Part shown: piece after piece, positions 44,608 through 56,200 of the stretch | Numbering within the stretch: the first letter of the stretch is position 1 | Layout: each line of letters opens with the position of its first letter | Assembly (NCBI GenBank): GCA_964034945.1 | Contig: OZ035960.1 | Coordinates: forward strand, 53,066,706-53,130,705 | Source of the DNA: Chrysopilus asiliformis | Lineage: Eukaryota; Arthropoda; Insecta; Diptera; Rhagionidae | DNA: 64,000 nucleotides | Reading direction: 5' to 3' | Position numbers and translations under genes: made by a program | Notes under the pieces: generated by a model | The model's input: the letters and a program-made list of their open reading frames with translations, nothing else | Database searches by the model: none | Told to the model about the DNA's origin: nothing

Positions 44608-47600
44608 GCGCGGACTGCGGGCGCACGGATTGAGCTACAGACTTGAAATTTTGAGCAGTTCCGTTTTTTGTAAAATGAAAGGCTAAGTTCGTTCATGGGC
44701 AAAAATGGACTATTAGGGGAGGTACCCCCCATACGAACGAAAACGTTTTTTGCGAATATCTCAAAAACGGTGCATCTTATCAAAAAAGTGCAAGAACAAA
44801 AATTATTTTTTTTTTTATTTTTTTTTAAATTTTTTTTTTTTGCAAAACAGCTCTAAGGCTGGTATGAGCAATTTTCTCATCACAATTATTATTTGCTACA
44901 ATTATTACAATTTTTTTTTATTTCAAGCGTACTTCATAAATAATATTATATTCTAACTTATATTATTAAAAATATTTACTAGTTTTTTTTTTTTTTTTTT
45001 TTTTGAAACATTTAATAAAATTTTAGATCAATTAGCTATTTTTTTAGTTTTTTTTTAAGTTCTCTTGTAAATTGTTCTATAGATTTCGATGTTTTAATTT
45101 GGTCTGGTAGATTGTTGTAAACCCGTAACGATTCTTGAAAAACACTTTTATGCTTTCTGTTCGTCCTTGCTGATGGTATTCGTAATTTTAAACATCCTCT
45201 TGTCGTGTGGTTATGTATCATCTGTGTTGTTATTATGTTGAAATTGTATTTATGCGTGTTGTGTAAGATGTGATAAATAAATTTGGCTTGCTGGATTTCT
45301 ATTAGCTTACTCAATTGAATATTGTTTGTACTTGCAAAAACTTCTACTGTTGGCGTCAGTTTGCTGTATCGGTTTATATTTTTGAGTGCCTTTGCCATGA
45401 GTCTATTCAAAGATTTAATAAGGTCTTTTGAACATTGAGACCAGGTAATGATATTATATCGAATTGAAGATAAAATATATGCGTTATAGACAATATTTTT
45501 TATTTTTAAATTAAAGCAGTTGAAACGTCCCAGAATTCCTATCATCGGAGCAATCTTCTTACGTAATTTAATTATGTGTGATGTCCAATTTAGTTTTTCG
45601 TCGATGGTTAAGTCCAGATAATTTGTAGTAGTCACCCTTTTTATTCCTCTTCCATTAATTTCTATGTTTATATCAATATTTGGTTTGTGTTTTTGTTTGA
45701 AGAGTAAAAATTCTGTCTTTGTCTCGTTAATTGTAAGTTTATTAAGCTTTGTCCATTGTGTAAAATTTTTTACTCCAATTTTGATTTTGTCGTCAATTTC
45801 TCTTTTGTTTTTTCCGTAAAATAATATAAGCGTGTCGTCTGCATACACTATGTATTTGTCTCCGATTGCCGCCTTCTGAATATCATTTATATATAAGTTG
45901 TACAATAACGGTCCTAAAATTGATCCTTGGGGAACTCCTGTATCCATGGTGATCAAGTCGCTTTTGACGTTGTTCAGCTTCATATAATTTACTCTGCCGG
46001 TCAAATAATTCCTTATAAGTCGTCCTGCTGCTCCCCTTATTCCAACATCATTTAGTCGATCTAATAAGATATCATGGTGGACAGTGTCAAATGCTTTCTT
46101 TAGATCTACAAATAATCCCACGGTGTAGAAACCTTTGTCAAGTTTATCATTTATAAATTCAATAGCGTCAGTTGTCGCAGCTTCCGTACTACTTTGTCTC
46201 TGGAATCCGTATTGTTGTCTGTCCAAAATATCGTTTTTTAAGATGAAGGTGTTAATTCTGTTGTGGATAGCCTTCTCAAATAGTTTCCCCAGCGTGCTTA
46301 GTAAGGTAATTGGTCTATAGTTTCCCGGGTCCGTCTTGTCTCCTTTTTTATGTATGGGAATAATGCAACCTTTTTTGAAAATATCAGGAAAATGGCTTGT
46401 TTCAAACATGTTATTTATATATTCCACGATGTTGTTTGCAATGATAAACTTAAGTTGCTTCAAATCTTTGTTTGTTATTTCATCGTCTCCTGGAGTGCTG
46501 TTTTCGTTTAGTTCCTCAATCCATTTAATCACATCTATTTCATTTACAGGCCGTAGAAATATAGTTTTTTCAATTGTGTATCTATTTATGTCAATTGATT
46601 CTGAATTGTTACTAGTGTTAATTAATGTTTTCCCCACGTTAGCAAAAAACTGATTCATTTCGTTCGCAATATTTTTTTGATCAGTTATACAATTATCTCC
46701 GATCTTTAGAGCATGAATGCAGTTTTCTTTTTTACCTCCTATAGATTGTTTTAAAGTGTCATTAATTGTGTTCCATATTTTTCTATTATCGGTACCACCT
46801 TTTGTTAGCCTTTTTTCTATGTATTTTTTTTTCGCCTGTTTTACAACTCCTGTAATCTGATTTTTTAGCTTTTTATATTTTTGTGTAATTTCTTCATTTT
46901 GTGGATTCTTTTTTAGTTGTTTATATAGTTTATTTTTGTTTTTAATCATTTTCATTATTTCTGTATTAATCCAATCGTTGTTTATTCTTTGTCTAATCTT
47001 TCTATATGTTGTACTTTTTTGTTTCGATTCTTTAATTATTTCTATGAATTGTTCTATGGTGCTACTTTTTTCCGACGCGAGTCTTAGCTCGACTTCTTTA
47101 AATTTGTCAACATTTAAGCTAGGTTTAAGTTTTGTTTCCATTCGTTGTTTAGGTGTCTTCGGAATCTCCATATTTGTCAAGACTAAATTATGATCAGAGA
47201 TGTCATTCTCCTCTATATTAATTTCAAATTTTAATTTTTCATAAAGATATTCATCCAAAATCACGTGATCGATTATTGTGTTTGATTCTGTTGTCGTCCT
47301 AGTAGCGTTAAGAAGTCTATTTCGTTTCGTTTAAAATTCTGTAATTATTTGTCTGTAATGTCTCTAAATAAGTTATTTTTGATACATTTTCCTTAAGAAG
47401 ATCTATGTTCGTGTCTGCCAATATAATCATGTTTTTATTATTGTAAAGTGTTTCGTTTATGACTTCAAAGAATTCTTTTAAATCTTGATTCGGTGCCTTA
47501 TACAGTGTAGCCAGTTTTATAGGTATAGCCAAGTTTATGCTTAGAATAATTTGATTGTATTGTGGTACTATTGAGTGAATAGTGAATTCAATATTGTTTT

Positions 47601-47851
47601 TTATGTAGACTGCAGTACCCCCTCCTCTACAGTCACATCTACAGTTGAACACCGCTTGATATCCATTTAAATTAAAAAATATATGATTCTACATAAAACT
47701 CCCATACATCAAAATCCGATTGGAATAAATTTTAAAAAATCTTATTGGGAAGTTTGACTTCAAAGTGAAACTGTTCGAATTTTGATACGAATATCACCAT
47801 ACGGGTCTCCAATGATTGCCAGATTGGCAATTATAGCTTTTGTTATGTTTT
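44608..47851 (+). repeat. Repeat family R copy split by a retrotransposon
   Basis: The left part (44608-44808) goes from CGCGGACTGCGGGCGCACGG to GCATCTTATCAAAAAAGTGC. The right part (47681-47851) resumes at ATATGATTCTACATAAAACT and ends in ATTGCCAGATTGGCAAT and CTTTTGTTATG. The two parts abut exactly in the intact copy at 62243-62803. The microsatellite and GGGTATA end of this copy are missing. Confidence 0.72.
44982..47680 (-). mobile_element. Non-LTR retrotransposon (CR1/L2/jockey-like group), 5'-truncated
   Basis: A poly-A tail on the minus strand lies at about 44982-45004. The main frame, 45036-47264 (about 742 codons), carries the end of the endonuclease domain (IDHV, then NDISDHNLV), then a reverse transcriptase with FKKGCIIPIHKKGD, NYRPITLLST, FVDLKKAFDTVHHDILL, TGVPQGSILGPLLYN and YADD. 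It ends with a VYNNLPDQIK-type tail. The frame 47317-47652 holds the middle of the endonuclease (GGGTAVYIKNN, LATLYKAP, MIILADTNIDLL) in a different phase, so there is a frameshift near 47320. The endonuclease N-terminus is gone. The clade call is by motif style only. The copy sits inside a family R repeat. Confidence 0.85.
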
Positions 47852-48085
47852 ATTTTAAGTCCAATAAAAATCATTGACTAAACGTATATTCCATTTATTT
47901 TCTAAAACAAACATACAAAATACGAAAAATTAGAAATACAAAATTGCTAAAAATGACCTACAAAAATAGTCTTAAATATTCTCCCCATAAACCAAATAAA
48001 AATAGTTTACCTAGGAGAGAAAATAATTTTACGCGTTTGCATTGTCAAACAAAATTGACATTTTGTTAAAATATCATAAAAAATT

Positions 48086-49892
48086 TTATCGTATGCTCTG
48101 ATGAAGGAAGTTCGGCTTCGCTTTAACACCAGAGCTTTTTTGTTTTTTTGCTAAATTCGGATCTGGTGCGAAGCATTTCCATAGGCGTAAAGTTTCATCA
48201 GCACTGGCACTGATTACAGTCGATCCATCCGGTGACATCGCAATTTGAAGTACTCTCATCGTGTGTCCAGTTAGCTCAGCCTGTTTAATCATTGTCGGGT
48301 ACTTCCAAATCGTCAATTGGTTGTTGGCATATCCGTGTGCAGATATCAGTTCCTTGTAAGTCTTCGACCATAGAAGTGCGCATACTTGTGATTTTGTATC
48401 TACTGAATTGATTAATGATCCATTATTGACATTCCAAAATTTAATGCATCGATCGGCAGTTCCGCCTCCAGTCGCTAAAACATTCGGCTGCCATGGGCAC
48501 CAGGCTAGCGCTCGGACAGCAGCTTGATGCTGGTTCAGAACGTGTAAAGGTTCAATGTTTGTCGTAACATTGCCGAGTGATGTGGCCCAAACATTCACCA
48601 AGTTGTCATTCCCGCCGCTCGCTAAGTATTTGTTATCAGTTGACCATTTTAGTCCGCAGACTTCCTGCGTATGACCTGATAGTATTCCAACTTTGTGATC
48701 ACGCTGACGAACATCGTGGTGGATAATTTTCGCATCTCGGCTGCCCGACGTCACAATGTATGAATTCCATGCGAGTGCCCCGACCCTACCACCGTGCCCA
48801 TCCATTACACGAAGTCGCTTCATTTTCGAGCAATCCCAGAGCTCTACAATCCCGGCGTTATTTCCTATCGCTAGAATTTGTCCTTCCTGTATCCAGGACA
48901 GCGAGCATGCGTGGTCTCCTTCTTCGTATTCAACAAGCTGTTCAATATTTCCACTGGCAGCGTTCCATAGGTAAACCGAGTTCCCAAGCGCTACAGTTAC
49001 GATGTTGTCGGCACTCCAATCCATCAGATTCAAATCTAAAATATGTAAAAAATAAAATCAAGTTATTTCTCTTCCAATGTAGACTTACAATAATCATTCA
49101 AAATATCTGGAGCATCTAAAATCCGGTCCGATGTGGACGGAATGTGGCGGGAGCCACTCTTTGTAGAGATGGGGGTTTGGACCGAGTAAACCACCCTCAG
49201 GGGATTCTGATGAGATTCAGGCGGTGCAGGCGCCTTATTCTGATAAGAAAGTATTCGCTGTGATTTTGTGTCACCGATCTGCATGGCCTCTGAGATTGCC
49301 TTTTGTCTATCCGCCTTCGAGGGACTGATTTTGTTATTCGTGTCGTCATTTTCCCCGTCCGAAGTGTTGTTCTGCTGCTCTTGCCGAATCTATATTAGAA
49401 GTTATTTAAAAACGCTTCCGAAATCAACATTTTTAGTTACCAAATAGTGGCTAAGGTCGAAATTTGAAGTGCCCCGATTGGGAATAAATCGGTCGCCGCC
49501 TGATGGTGTCTTCGCGCCCCTTCCCGGCGAAGGTGTCTTTCGTCCTCCTATGGAATCAAATACAAATTTCATCAGCAAAAAATTACAGAAAACCAAATGT
49601 CAGACGTTAACGAAATGCTTTTACCTGGCGTTTTGTTGCTTGGGGTTTTCTTCCCTCCGTTTCCACCGGAGCCGGTTTTTCTGGGTGTTTTACTGTTAGC
49701 AAAGGACGCCGCCAGCGAAAAACTGTTGTTGTAGGATACCGATAATTTTGCTCTTGATGTGTTAATGCTAGCATTTTGGTTAGACGATGTCATCTCCATT
49801 TTTCTCTGCCAGCGAGGCATTGGTCCTTTTGTCAAATCACTATCCATTGTTAGCACATTATTTATTTCATTGATGTAGCTAAATTGAGCCAT
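48086..49892 (-). CDS. fzy: Fizzy/Cdc20, APC/C co-activator
   Basis: Four exons on the minus strand: 49625-49892, 49441-49547, 49089-49389 and 48086-49035, totalling 1626 nt or 541 aa plus stop, close to fly fizzy. Cdc20 loads substrates on the anaphase-promoting complex and is the checkpoint target of Mad2/BubR1. The C-box DRFIP lies at about 108-112. The Mad2-binding region is RILSYQNKAP at about 170. From residue 226 a seven-blade WD40 propeller follows (WSADNIVTVALGNSVYLWNA, then GHTQEVCGLKWSTD and SPDGSTVISASADETLRLWK). It ends in the APC/C-binding IR dipeptide (HQSIR). The N-terminal part has several TP/SP sites, candidate Cdk sites. NRGTSNFDLSHYL after the C-box favours Cdc20 over Cdh1. 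No canonical KEN was seen. The ATG at 49892 follows an in-frame-poor AT-rich leader. Confidence 0.95.
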
Positions 49893-50830
49893 TAGTCGAA
49901 AATTGCGATAAAAATATAACTGCCCCGCTAAAACACGTTAACTTATAAAATAAATCGTTTTTCCTGCTGTCGAAATACAGTTAAAAAAATATTGTTTCAA
50001 TACAAAACTTAAAACAAAAGCAATATACGACAAAACACAATCGGTTAGACGTTGAGGTTGACTGAGGATTTGAATTTCAATTGAATCATTCGGTGAATAA
50101 GGGGTGCGTTTAAAGATGTAACGAAAATTCTTTGTAATGAGTAGAGTACTTCTATAATGCGCTCTTGGTGTTCTAGAGCGGGTTAATAATCATAATGTGG
50201 ACAAACTGAAATCAGATTTTGTCCCTATTTTTCAAAACATTTTCTTATAATCACAGATCTACAAAATAACAACTGCAATCTTTTATTATGGAAATCTTGA
50301 TTATTGTTTTTTTAAATTTTAAGGCGGCTATTTTTATACGTCCTATTGTCCACTCTCTAGATTGTAGGCTCTGTAGTTTGTATGTAAAACGTTATTCTAT
50401 ATCACATGTGGGCAAAAGTAAATTGAAAAGTATACAAAAAAAAAGTGGGCAACCTATACATTTATAACTAAACGAGAGCGATAACCCAGCAAACCAAAAT
50501 ACTATTTTCTTTATTCAAACAAATAATGACTCTTCTGAGCGTTTCGTTCAAAACTGAATTTAAAAAATGATGATGCGTTCACCAAATGCTCGAAAATTAA
50601 TCTTAAAGCTGAAAGACTTGATCTGTAAAAGCAAAAATGAATCTTAAAAGTTATTTAGAAAAGAGCGACAATTTATAATCATTTTCTGAATTCAGTTTCG
50701 AATTAAACACTCAGAAAAAAGTATTAAAACTGAAACTTTTAATACAGACGGGTAATACAGACAGATCTTACAAAACGGGTAATACAGAAACATCTTACTT
50801 CTGTGTCGAATAAATACCTGCGCGAGTATA
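49893..50830. other. Upstream region of fzy
   Basis: Should hold the fizzy promoter (minus strand); no element is convincing. 50340-50378 is a terminal fragment of the M1 hAT MITE (TTGTCCACTCTCTAGATTGT). Otherwise AT-rich. Confidence 0.4.
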
Positions 50831-50837
50831 GACTTAC

Positions 50838-50950
50838 AGGAATACAATTGGTCCACAACATTTATTTATAATTGATTAAAACATAGGGTGCTATGAGTTT
50901 AAATTCTGAATTTCACCGTAAATGTTGTGTGGGGCTAATTGTATTCCGGC
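50838..50950. mobile_element. 113-bp palindromic MITE
   Basis: The inverted ends AGGAATACAATT and AATTGTATTCC continue into ACAACATTTA/TAAATGTTGT. It is non-coding and abuts the following MITE. Confidence 0.5.
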
Positions 50951-50954
50951 CTTA

Positions 50955-51422
50955 AGGCTGATTTACAATGAAGCAGCAACGCCAACAGAAACAGCAACGT
51001 CGACGTAAAGAGCGACGGCAAAAAGAGAAATGCTGTCGGATGAATTACAATTAAGCAGGAACAGCAACAGCAAAAATTTACGTTCCCGAATTGTTAAAAG
51101 TTTTTTGGGGATTAATCTTTCATTCATGATTACCTAAATTAAATTTTTATTAATTAACAATCTTAAACTTCATTTTAAACACAAAATTCGCCACCAAATT
51201 CGTTCCTAAAATGTCAATCACATGTATACATAACCAACAAAAACCAGCTATTAACGTTGCTGCCTAGCGTTGCTGCTCAAATTTAGGATTAGAAATGAAT
51301 CGGCAGCAAAATATCTCTCTGAAAATTTAACGTCAAAGAGTCGATTCTCGACCAATCAAAACACTTTCTCCGTGACGTTGCTGTTGCTGTTGGCGTTGCT
51401 GCTTCATTGTAAATCAGCTTTT
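50955..51422. mobile_element. MITE with ~47-bp inverted ends
   Basis: The left AAGGCTGATTTACAATGAAG with CAGCAACGCCAACAG is the inverse of the right CTGTTGGCGTTGCTG with CTTCATTGTAAATCAGCTTT. GTTGCTG/CAGCAAC motifs recur. It is 468 bp and non-coding. Confidence 0.7.
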
Positions 51423-51575
51423 ATTCTACGACTCCATTGGACTTTTAAGCTAGAACCTGAATCGTACGTCGATGCGTCCGTCATGCGTGCGTCCGGTTGA
51501 CAGTTCGACCCAACTGTCACGGGTACGGCAATGAATCTGGAGTTAATTCATTGTTTTGCACTACTTCTATTAGTT

Positions 51576-52462
51576 CAGCGATTCTCAACCTGTGGGGCGC
51601 GCGAGTACATTTAAGGGGGGGCGCGAGCATATCCAAGACAAAATATTTAAAAAAGTTTATTAATTTACTGAAAGGAAAGTACATACCCACATTCAAAACA
51701 AAATACATTTCGACATAATATTTAATAATTAACTTATTAACTTACGCTTGGAGCACAATGAACGCGAAACCAGCGCGAAACCAACGCAACTACAACGCTC
51801 TGAACTGTCACGCAGTGCAAAATTCTAGCGGCAGAGCACAATGGCAGCTCGTGAAGTAGTACAAGTGACATAATATAAAGTGGTATAAATTGGAAAAATT
51901 ACAAAAATGGATAATTTTGAAGCGATAATTTGCTTTGTTGGTCTTTATCTTTGTTATTTGCACTAAGGCTATCAATTTTTCCTCGAACGACATTATTCCA
52001 ACCTCACTTTATGAACTGTCAACGCAGAATTCTGCGGCAAAGTTAGAAGTTTGCAAACTTTTGCGCTGCGGTTACGTTGTAGCTGCGTTCTATACGTTCA
52101 CTGTGCTCACTTCAAACAATTTGTGGGAACCAAACTTTTAAGTGACAGTTTCTGCGCCAGTTTCGCGTTCATTGTGATTTTAGGGTTAAAACAACTTCTC
52201 GCGAAACCGCAAAAATGACGCAAGAGCAATAAAAAGGCACCGGATTCATGTTTTGTCAACGCTGAGGATCGGTGTTGCCAAATGTCAATAAATTACTGTT
52301 TTCTTAGTAATTTGTGTTTAAAATTAGGGTAGTAGTGTAGGTTTAGCGCCAAAATACTCAAATTACGTTATTATTGTATACATTTTATTGTTTGCAGGGG
52401 GGGCGCGATGACAATTTTGATTGAAAATTGGGCCGCGAATACTGAAAGGTTGAGAAACGCTG
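51576..52462. mobile_element. Non-autonomous hAT element, exact 8-bp TSD
   Basis: The ends CAGCGATTCTCAACCTG and CAGGTTGAGAAACGCTG-type (CAGCG.TTCTCAACC) are those of Charlie-like hAT elements. TATTAGTT at 51568-51575 and 52463-52470 is an exact duplication. GGGGGGCGCGA runs near both ends. It carries a further nested MITE. Confidence 0.85.
51753..52178. mobile_element. Innermost MITE of the nest
   Basis: The ends CACAATGAACGCGAAACCAG and their inverse at 52158-52178 bound about 426 bp. The AACTGTCA.CGCAG and TTCTGCGGCA/TGCCGCTAGAA blocks are also partly inverted. It is non-coding. Confidence 0.65.
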
Positions 52463-53273
52463 TATTAGTTTATCGTCGAAACAATTACTTTCAATTTGTT
52501 CCATACTTAAATTGCTTAAATCGTAAACAAACTTTTTTGCGAAATGACATTTCCGTGCGTTGCCGCATGTAAAAGTAGAAATTCGATCTACTCTATGTGG
52601 CTACCGCATCGGAAAATGTATTATTAGGGGAGTACTCATAGCAGCCCGTTGATTCTACTCGAACTGTCAACGTGACGGACGCATGACGGACGCATCGACG
52701 TACGATTCAGGTTCTACTTTTAAGAATCATGATTTTTTTCTCCCAGTCCATATTTTGGCGAATAGTGAAATTAGCGCGTAGGCATGTTCAGTCATGATTT
52801 TTTTTTTGTGTTCCCGCACAGTTTCATTTGTATTGACTTGTAAAGGGCGTAAATTTGACGATTTTTCTGTACTAATATAGATCAAGAATATTAAAAGATA
52901 TTTGGCAAGTCGGTTTCATCGTATGAATGGGACCTTAGATCTTTATGTTTTTGGCTAGAGTAACTTACAACTTTATGTGAAACTGGTTTTAAGGGCCCCC
53001 TTGAACTTACTAACTTTTCCCCAAATAAACTTTTTGAACGAACCCATTTTAGCCAGCTGTCAAAGTTTTTTTCCTTCTAGTTTTCGTGATTTTGTTGCAA
53101 ATTTTACGCAATGGAGAATCGGAGTATTCGTGGACAGTTTTCAAGTTTTAAATAAAAAGTATTGCTAATGGATATAGCCAACCTTTTTGAATATCGTTCT
53201 GTTGAGCTAGAATCCAAATAGATCTCAGCGAAAGGATTTATTTATAATTTTCAATCCCGGATTATGACGAGTG

Positions 53274-56200
53274 TTCCTCCATTAAACAAACAACGAAACA
53301 ATCCATCTCTAATGTGAGTAAATAAATCACTTGTTTAATTATCGAAAAATGATCATTTCGATAAATAACATTAGGTAATTATTTGCTATGAACGTTTTTT
53401 TGCAAACTTAAGTATTTTATTATTAGAAGAGTATATTTTTTTACAATAACGATGATCGGCAAAAATCTTAGTTACGTGTTTTTTTATTCATATTTTTCCG
53501 TGATTCCCAGACGTCCAATGGTTTTTCAATAGATTTATGTAAAAACTTTATATTCGGCGGAATTTATCGACCCTTGCTCAAAAGGGGGCGTATTCGCGAT
53601 AGCACAAAAATTTGCCTGTCGCTTCGAAAATAGGAAATTGTTTGAGAGCCCCCACAGTCCAACGGCTATGATTGTTTCCATCATTTTTATTTTGTTTCGT
53701 ACTTTTCCTTGTAGAGTAAAATAATCGATATTTATTTCGCTTTCTGCTTGAAAGTGAAATCCTTATTGTTTGGTTTTTTTTACAGCATTTTTAGTGTTGC
53801 GTTTTCTGATTTTTCGTATCTATTGGAATTTAGAAAATGAAAATATATCGAATTTCGCTTTTTATTAATTATCGATTTTTGTTGCCGATAGTTTGTTGTA
53901 AATTGTTAACGATATTTTTTATTATTCGATTTTTAATTACTTATAATAAAAGTAAATATTAGTCACTACAAATGGTTGTCAAATGTAAAATAATATATTT
54001 TACACTTTTTTTGCTGAAAAACAATTCCATTTTAACACCGAGGAGCATAACTTTTTATGTTTCCAAAAAACAAGAAAACATTCACCTTTTACTGCTTCAT
54101 GTTGAGTGCCTAGTAAAATTGTAAGTGTTATAAACAGTATTAAGTTATATTATTATCGCTAAACCTTGGGATTGATAAGATAATTGAAAGCAATTAAAAA
54201 AATCTTTTTGACTTGTAAGCAAATAAAATATCTGTTGATATTCGTCTTAAAGACGAACTGAATTTTGTTCATACATTCGTAAATTGCCGTGTAAAATTTC
54301 AAAAATCGCAAAAACTATAGAGAATTGACTAAAAATTTTAAGGAATTCGTTTTCGTGTTAAGTCAACGCTGACATTACACAAAACGTTTAATAGTTGTGC
54401 AGTCAAAATTTGCCACAATTTCATTATAGTCTGATTACGTAACTAAATCAAGCAAAGCTGATTTCCGAGTATAAAGCCTCAAAAACTTGTAACGAAGAAC
54501 AGCAAAAAAAGTGACACAAAAAATATGCCGAGCTTAATATCATTTGTGAGTTTCAGGGGTCAGGGAGTCGGTATGGGGTCATTTTGTTAATTTAGTCCCG
54601 ACTTACATGTTTACAGGGAATTGTGTGGTTTGTTGTAACGAACTTTCATCTGTTGAATTAAGATAAATTGAGTAGATTACAACGCTTTAAAAAAAGAAAC
54701 ATGGAATAAACGAGAGATAGACGAAATAAATTGTGTTTTTCGTTAATTTTCGTACATTTAACAGACGAGTAGTTTCATTTGAGGTGTAAATATCTAAACT
54801 GTTGCTACTGATAACGAACTCTGGTGTTCATGTGTTCGCTTAAAATAGAACATCGTGCAGTAACGAAAAGTCAGAATGTAAAATTTCATATTTATGTGGA
54901 TAAGCAAAACACCTAAATGTAATTTTTTTTACCGATAGTTTTTGAACTTAGAATTCATTATTCGATTTTATGAAAGTTCCCATGGTAAGTGCAGTAAATG
55001 TTGAATTGTATTTACTTAAACGTAGACTATGGACCCGATTTTTTATTTGTAATGTTTATCAGTTTTATACCCGAACAATAGCTTTGTTTTATTGACTACA
55101 GTACGTATCGAGATACCAAGGGGTAAATGCTTATACTTTAAATTTATGTCAATTTCATTTAAGTTATCATACAGTGAAGTAAAAATTTGTTTTTGTCAAT
55201 TTAGTCTGTGGAAATAAGCTTAATGATGTTTAGGTAGTTGAAAACAAACTTTGTTTTTTGTCATAAATTCAAATTTTAACACCTAAAAAGCGTTTCATAA
55301 AAAGTTGGTTTGCTCTGACTTTTATAATGTAGAAAAAAAAATATCAGGTACAGGAATAACACTTTTTATTGGTATTTTTTTTATAGATTTACGTAAACGT
55401 GTAATAAGATACTTTAATGTTGGTACATTAGTGAGAGTGTAGTTCTACTTTGTGCAAAATTTGACGTCCTCTAAAGTGCACCGCTCGAGTTTTTGTATGT
55501 CTTATTTTTCATGGTTTCTCCAATGTAAAAACCTCTGAGAAATTTCTTTAATCTCGTCAAAAGTATAAACCATTTACGTGCACTCATCGATACTTTGATG
55601 TAGTGGATACTTTCTTAAAAATTTTCGTCTAAAAATTTACAATGTGAAAAGAGAAGTGGGTGAAACAGCTTCACGTATTCACGTAATAAAGTTCACGTAT
55701 CTATTAAATAGTTGCCCTTAAAGACCGAGGAGTAAGTCTACCAGTGGAAGGGTCAGTCGGGCTGCAAAGTCTCTAATTTTTTCATACTTGGATGGCATGG
55801 TTAAAAATCTGTCCACTTGTTCGGTTTTCTGAATGGAAACAGACACTAGTAATGACTAATGCCAGGATTCTTAAAATTATTAACGGGTCTTTCAATAAGG
55901 ACGCTCGAAGTTTGTTAGGTTATAGCGGCTATGTTGTTAAAGCACCATCTGTCAAATATGTTGTGAATTTTTCAGTAGTGTATGGCAAATGACCATGGAA
56001 GGTTATAGCGTTGAACAACGTGTGCAAATCATCAAATTTTATTTTCCACGAAATTTTCTATTAAATTTTATTTTATTTTCTAAATTTTACGAGGCTAATT
56101 TTTGGATGAATGGAGAATGGATATGTGAACAAGCAAAATTGTCGGATTTGGGGCGATACCAATCCACACGAGATACACCAGAACCAAATGCATCCCGAGA

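Larger units (their letters stand above)
51450..52715. mobile_element. MITE family M2 with nested hAT and nested MITE
   Basis: The ends AGAACCTGAATCGTACGTCG and the exact inverse are flanked by ACTTTTAAG at 51441-51449 and 52716-52724, a 9-bp duplication. A 9-bp target suggests a Mutator-like origin. The interior equals the solo copy 16793-17162 in inverse orientation, interrupted at 51576-52462 by a hAT element. Confidence 0.82.

Noticed and set aside
45036..47264. Endogenous virus or LTR element
   Set aside because: No LTRs, integrase, protease or envelope. The poly-A tail, endonuclease and RT order identify a non-LTR retrotransposon.
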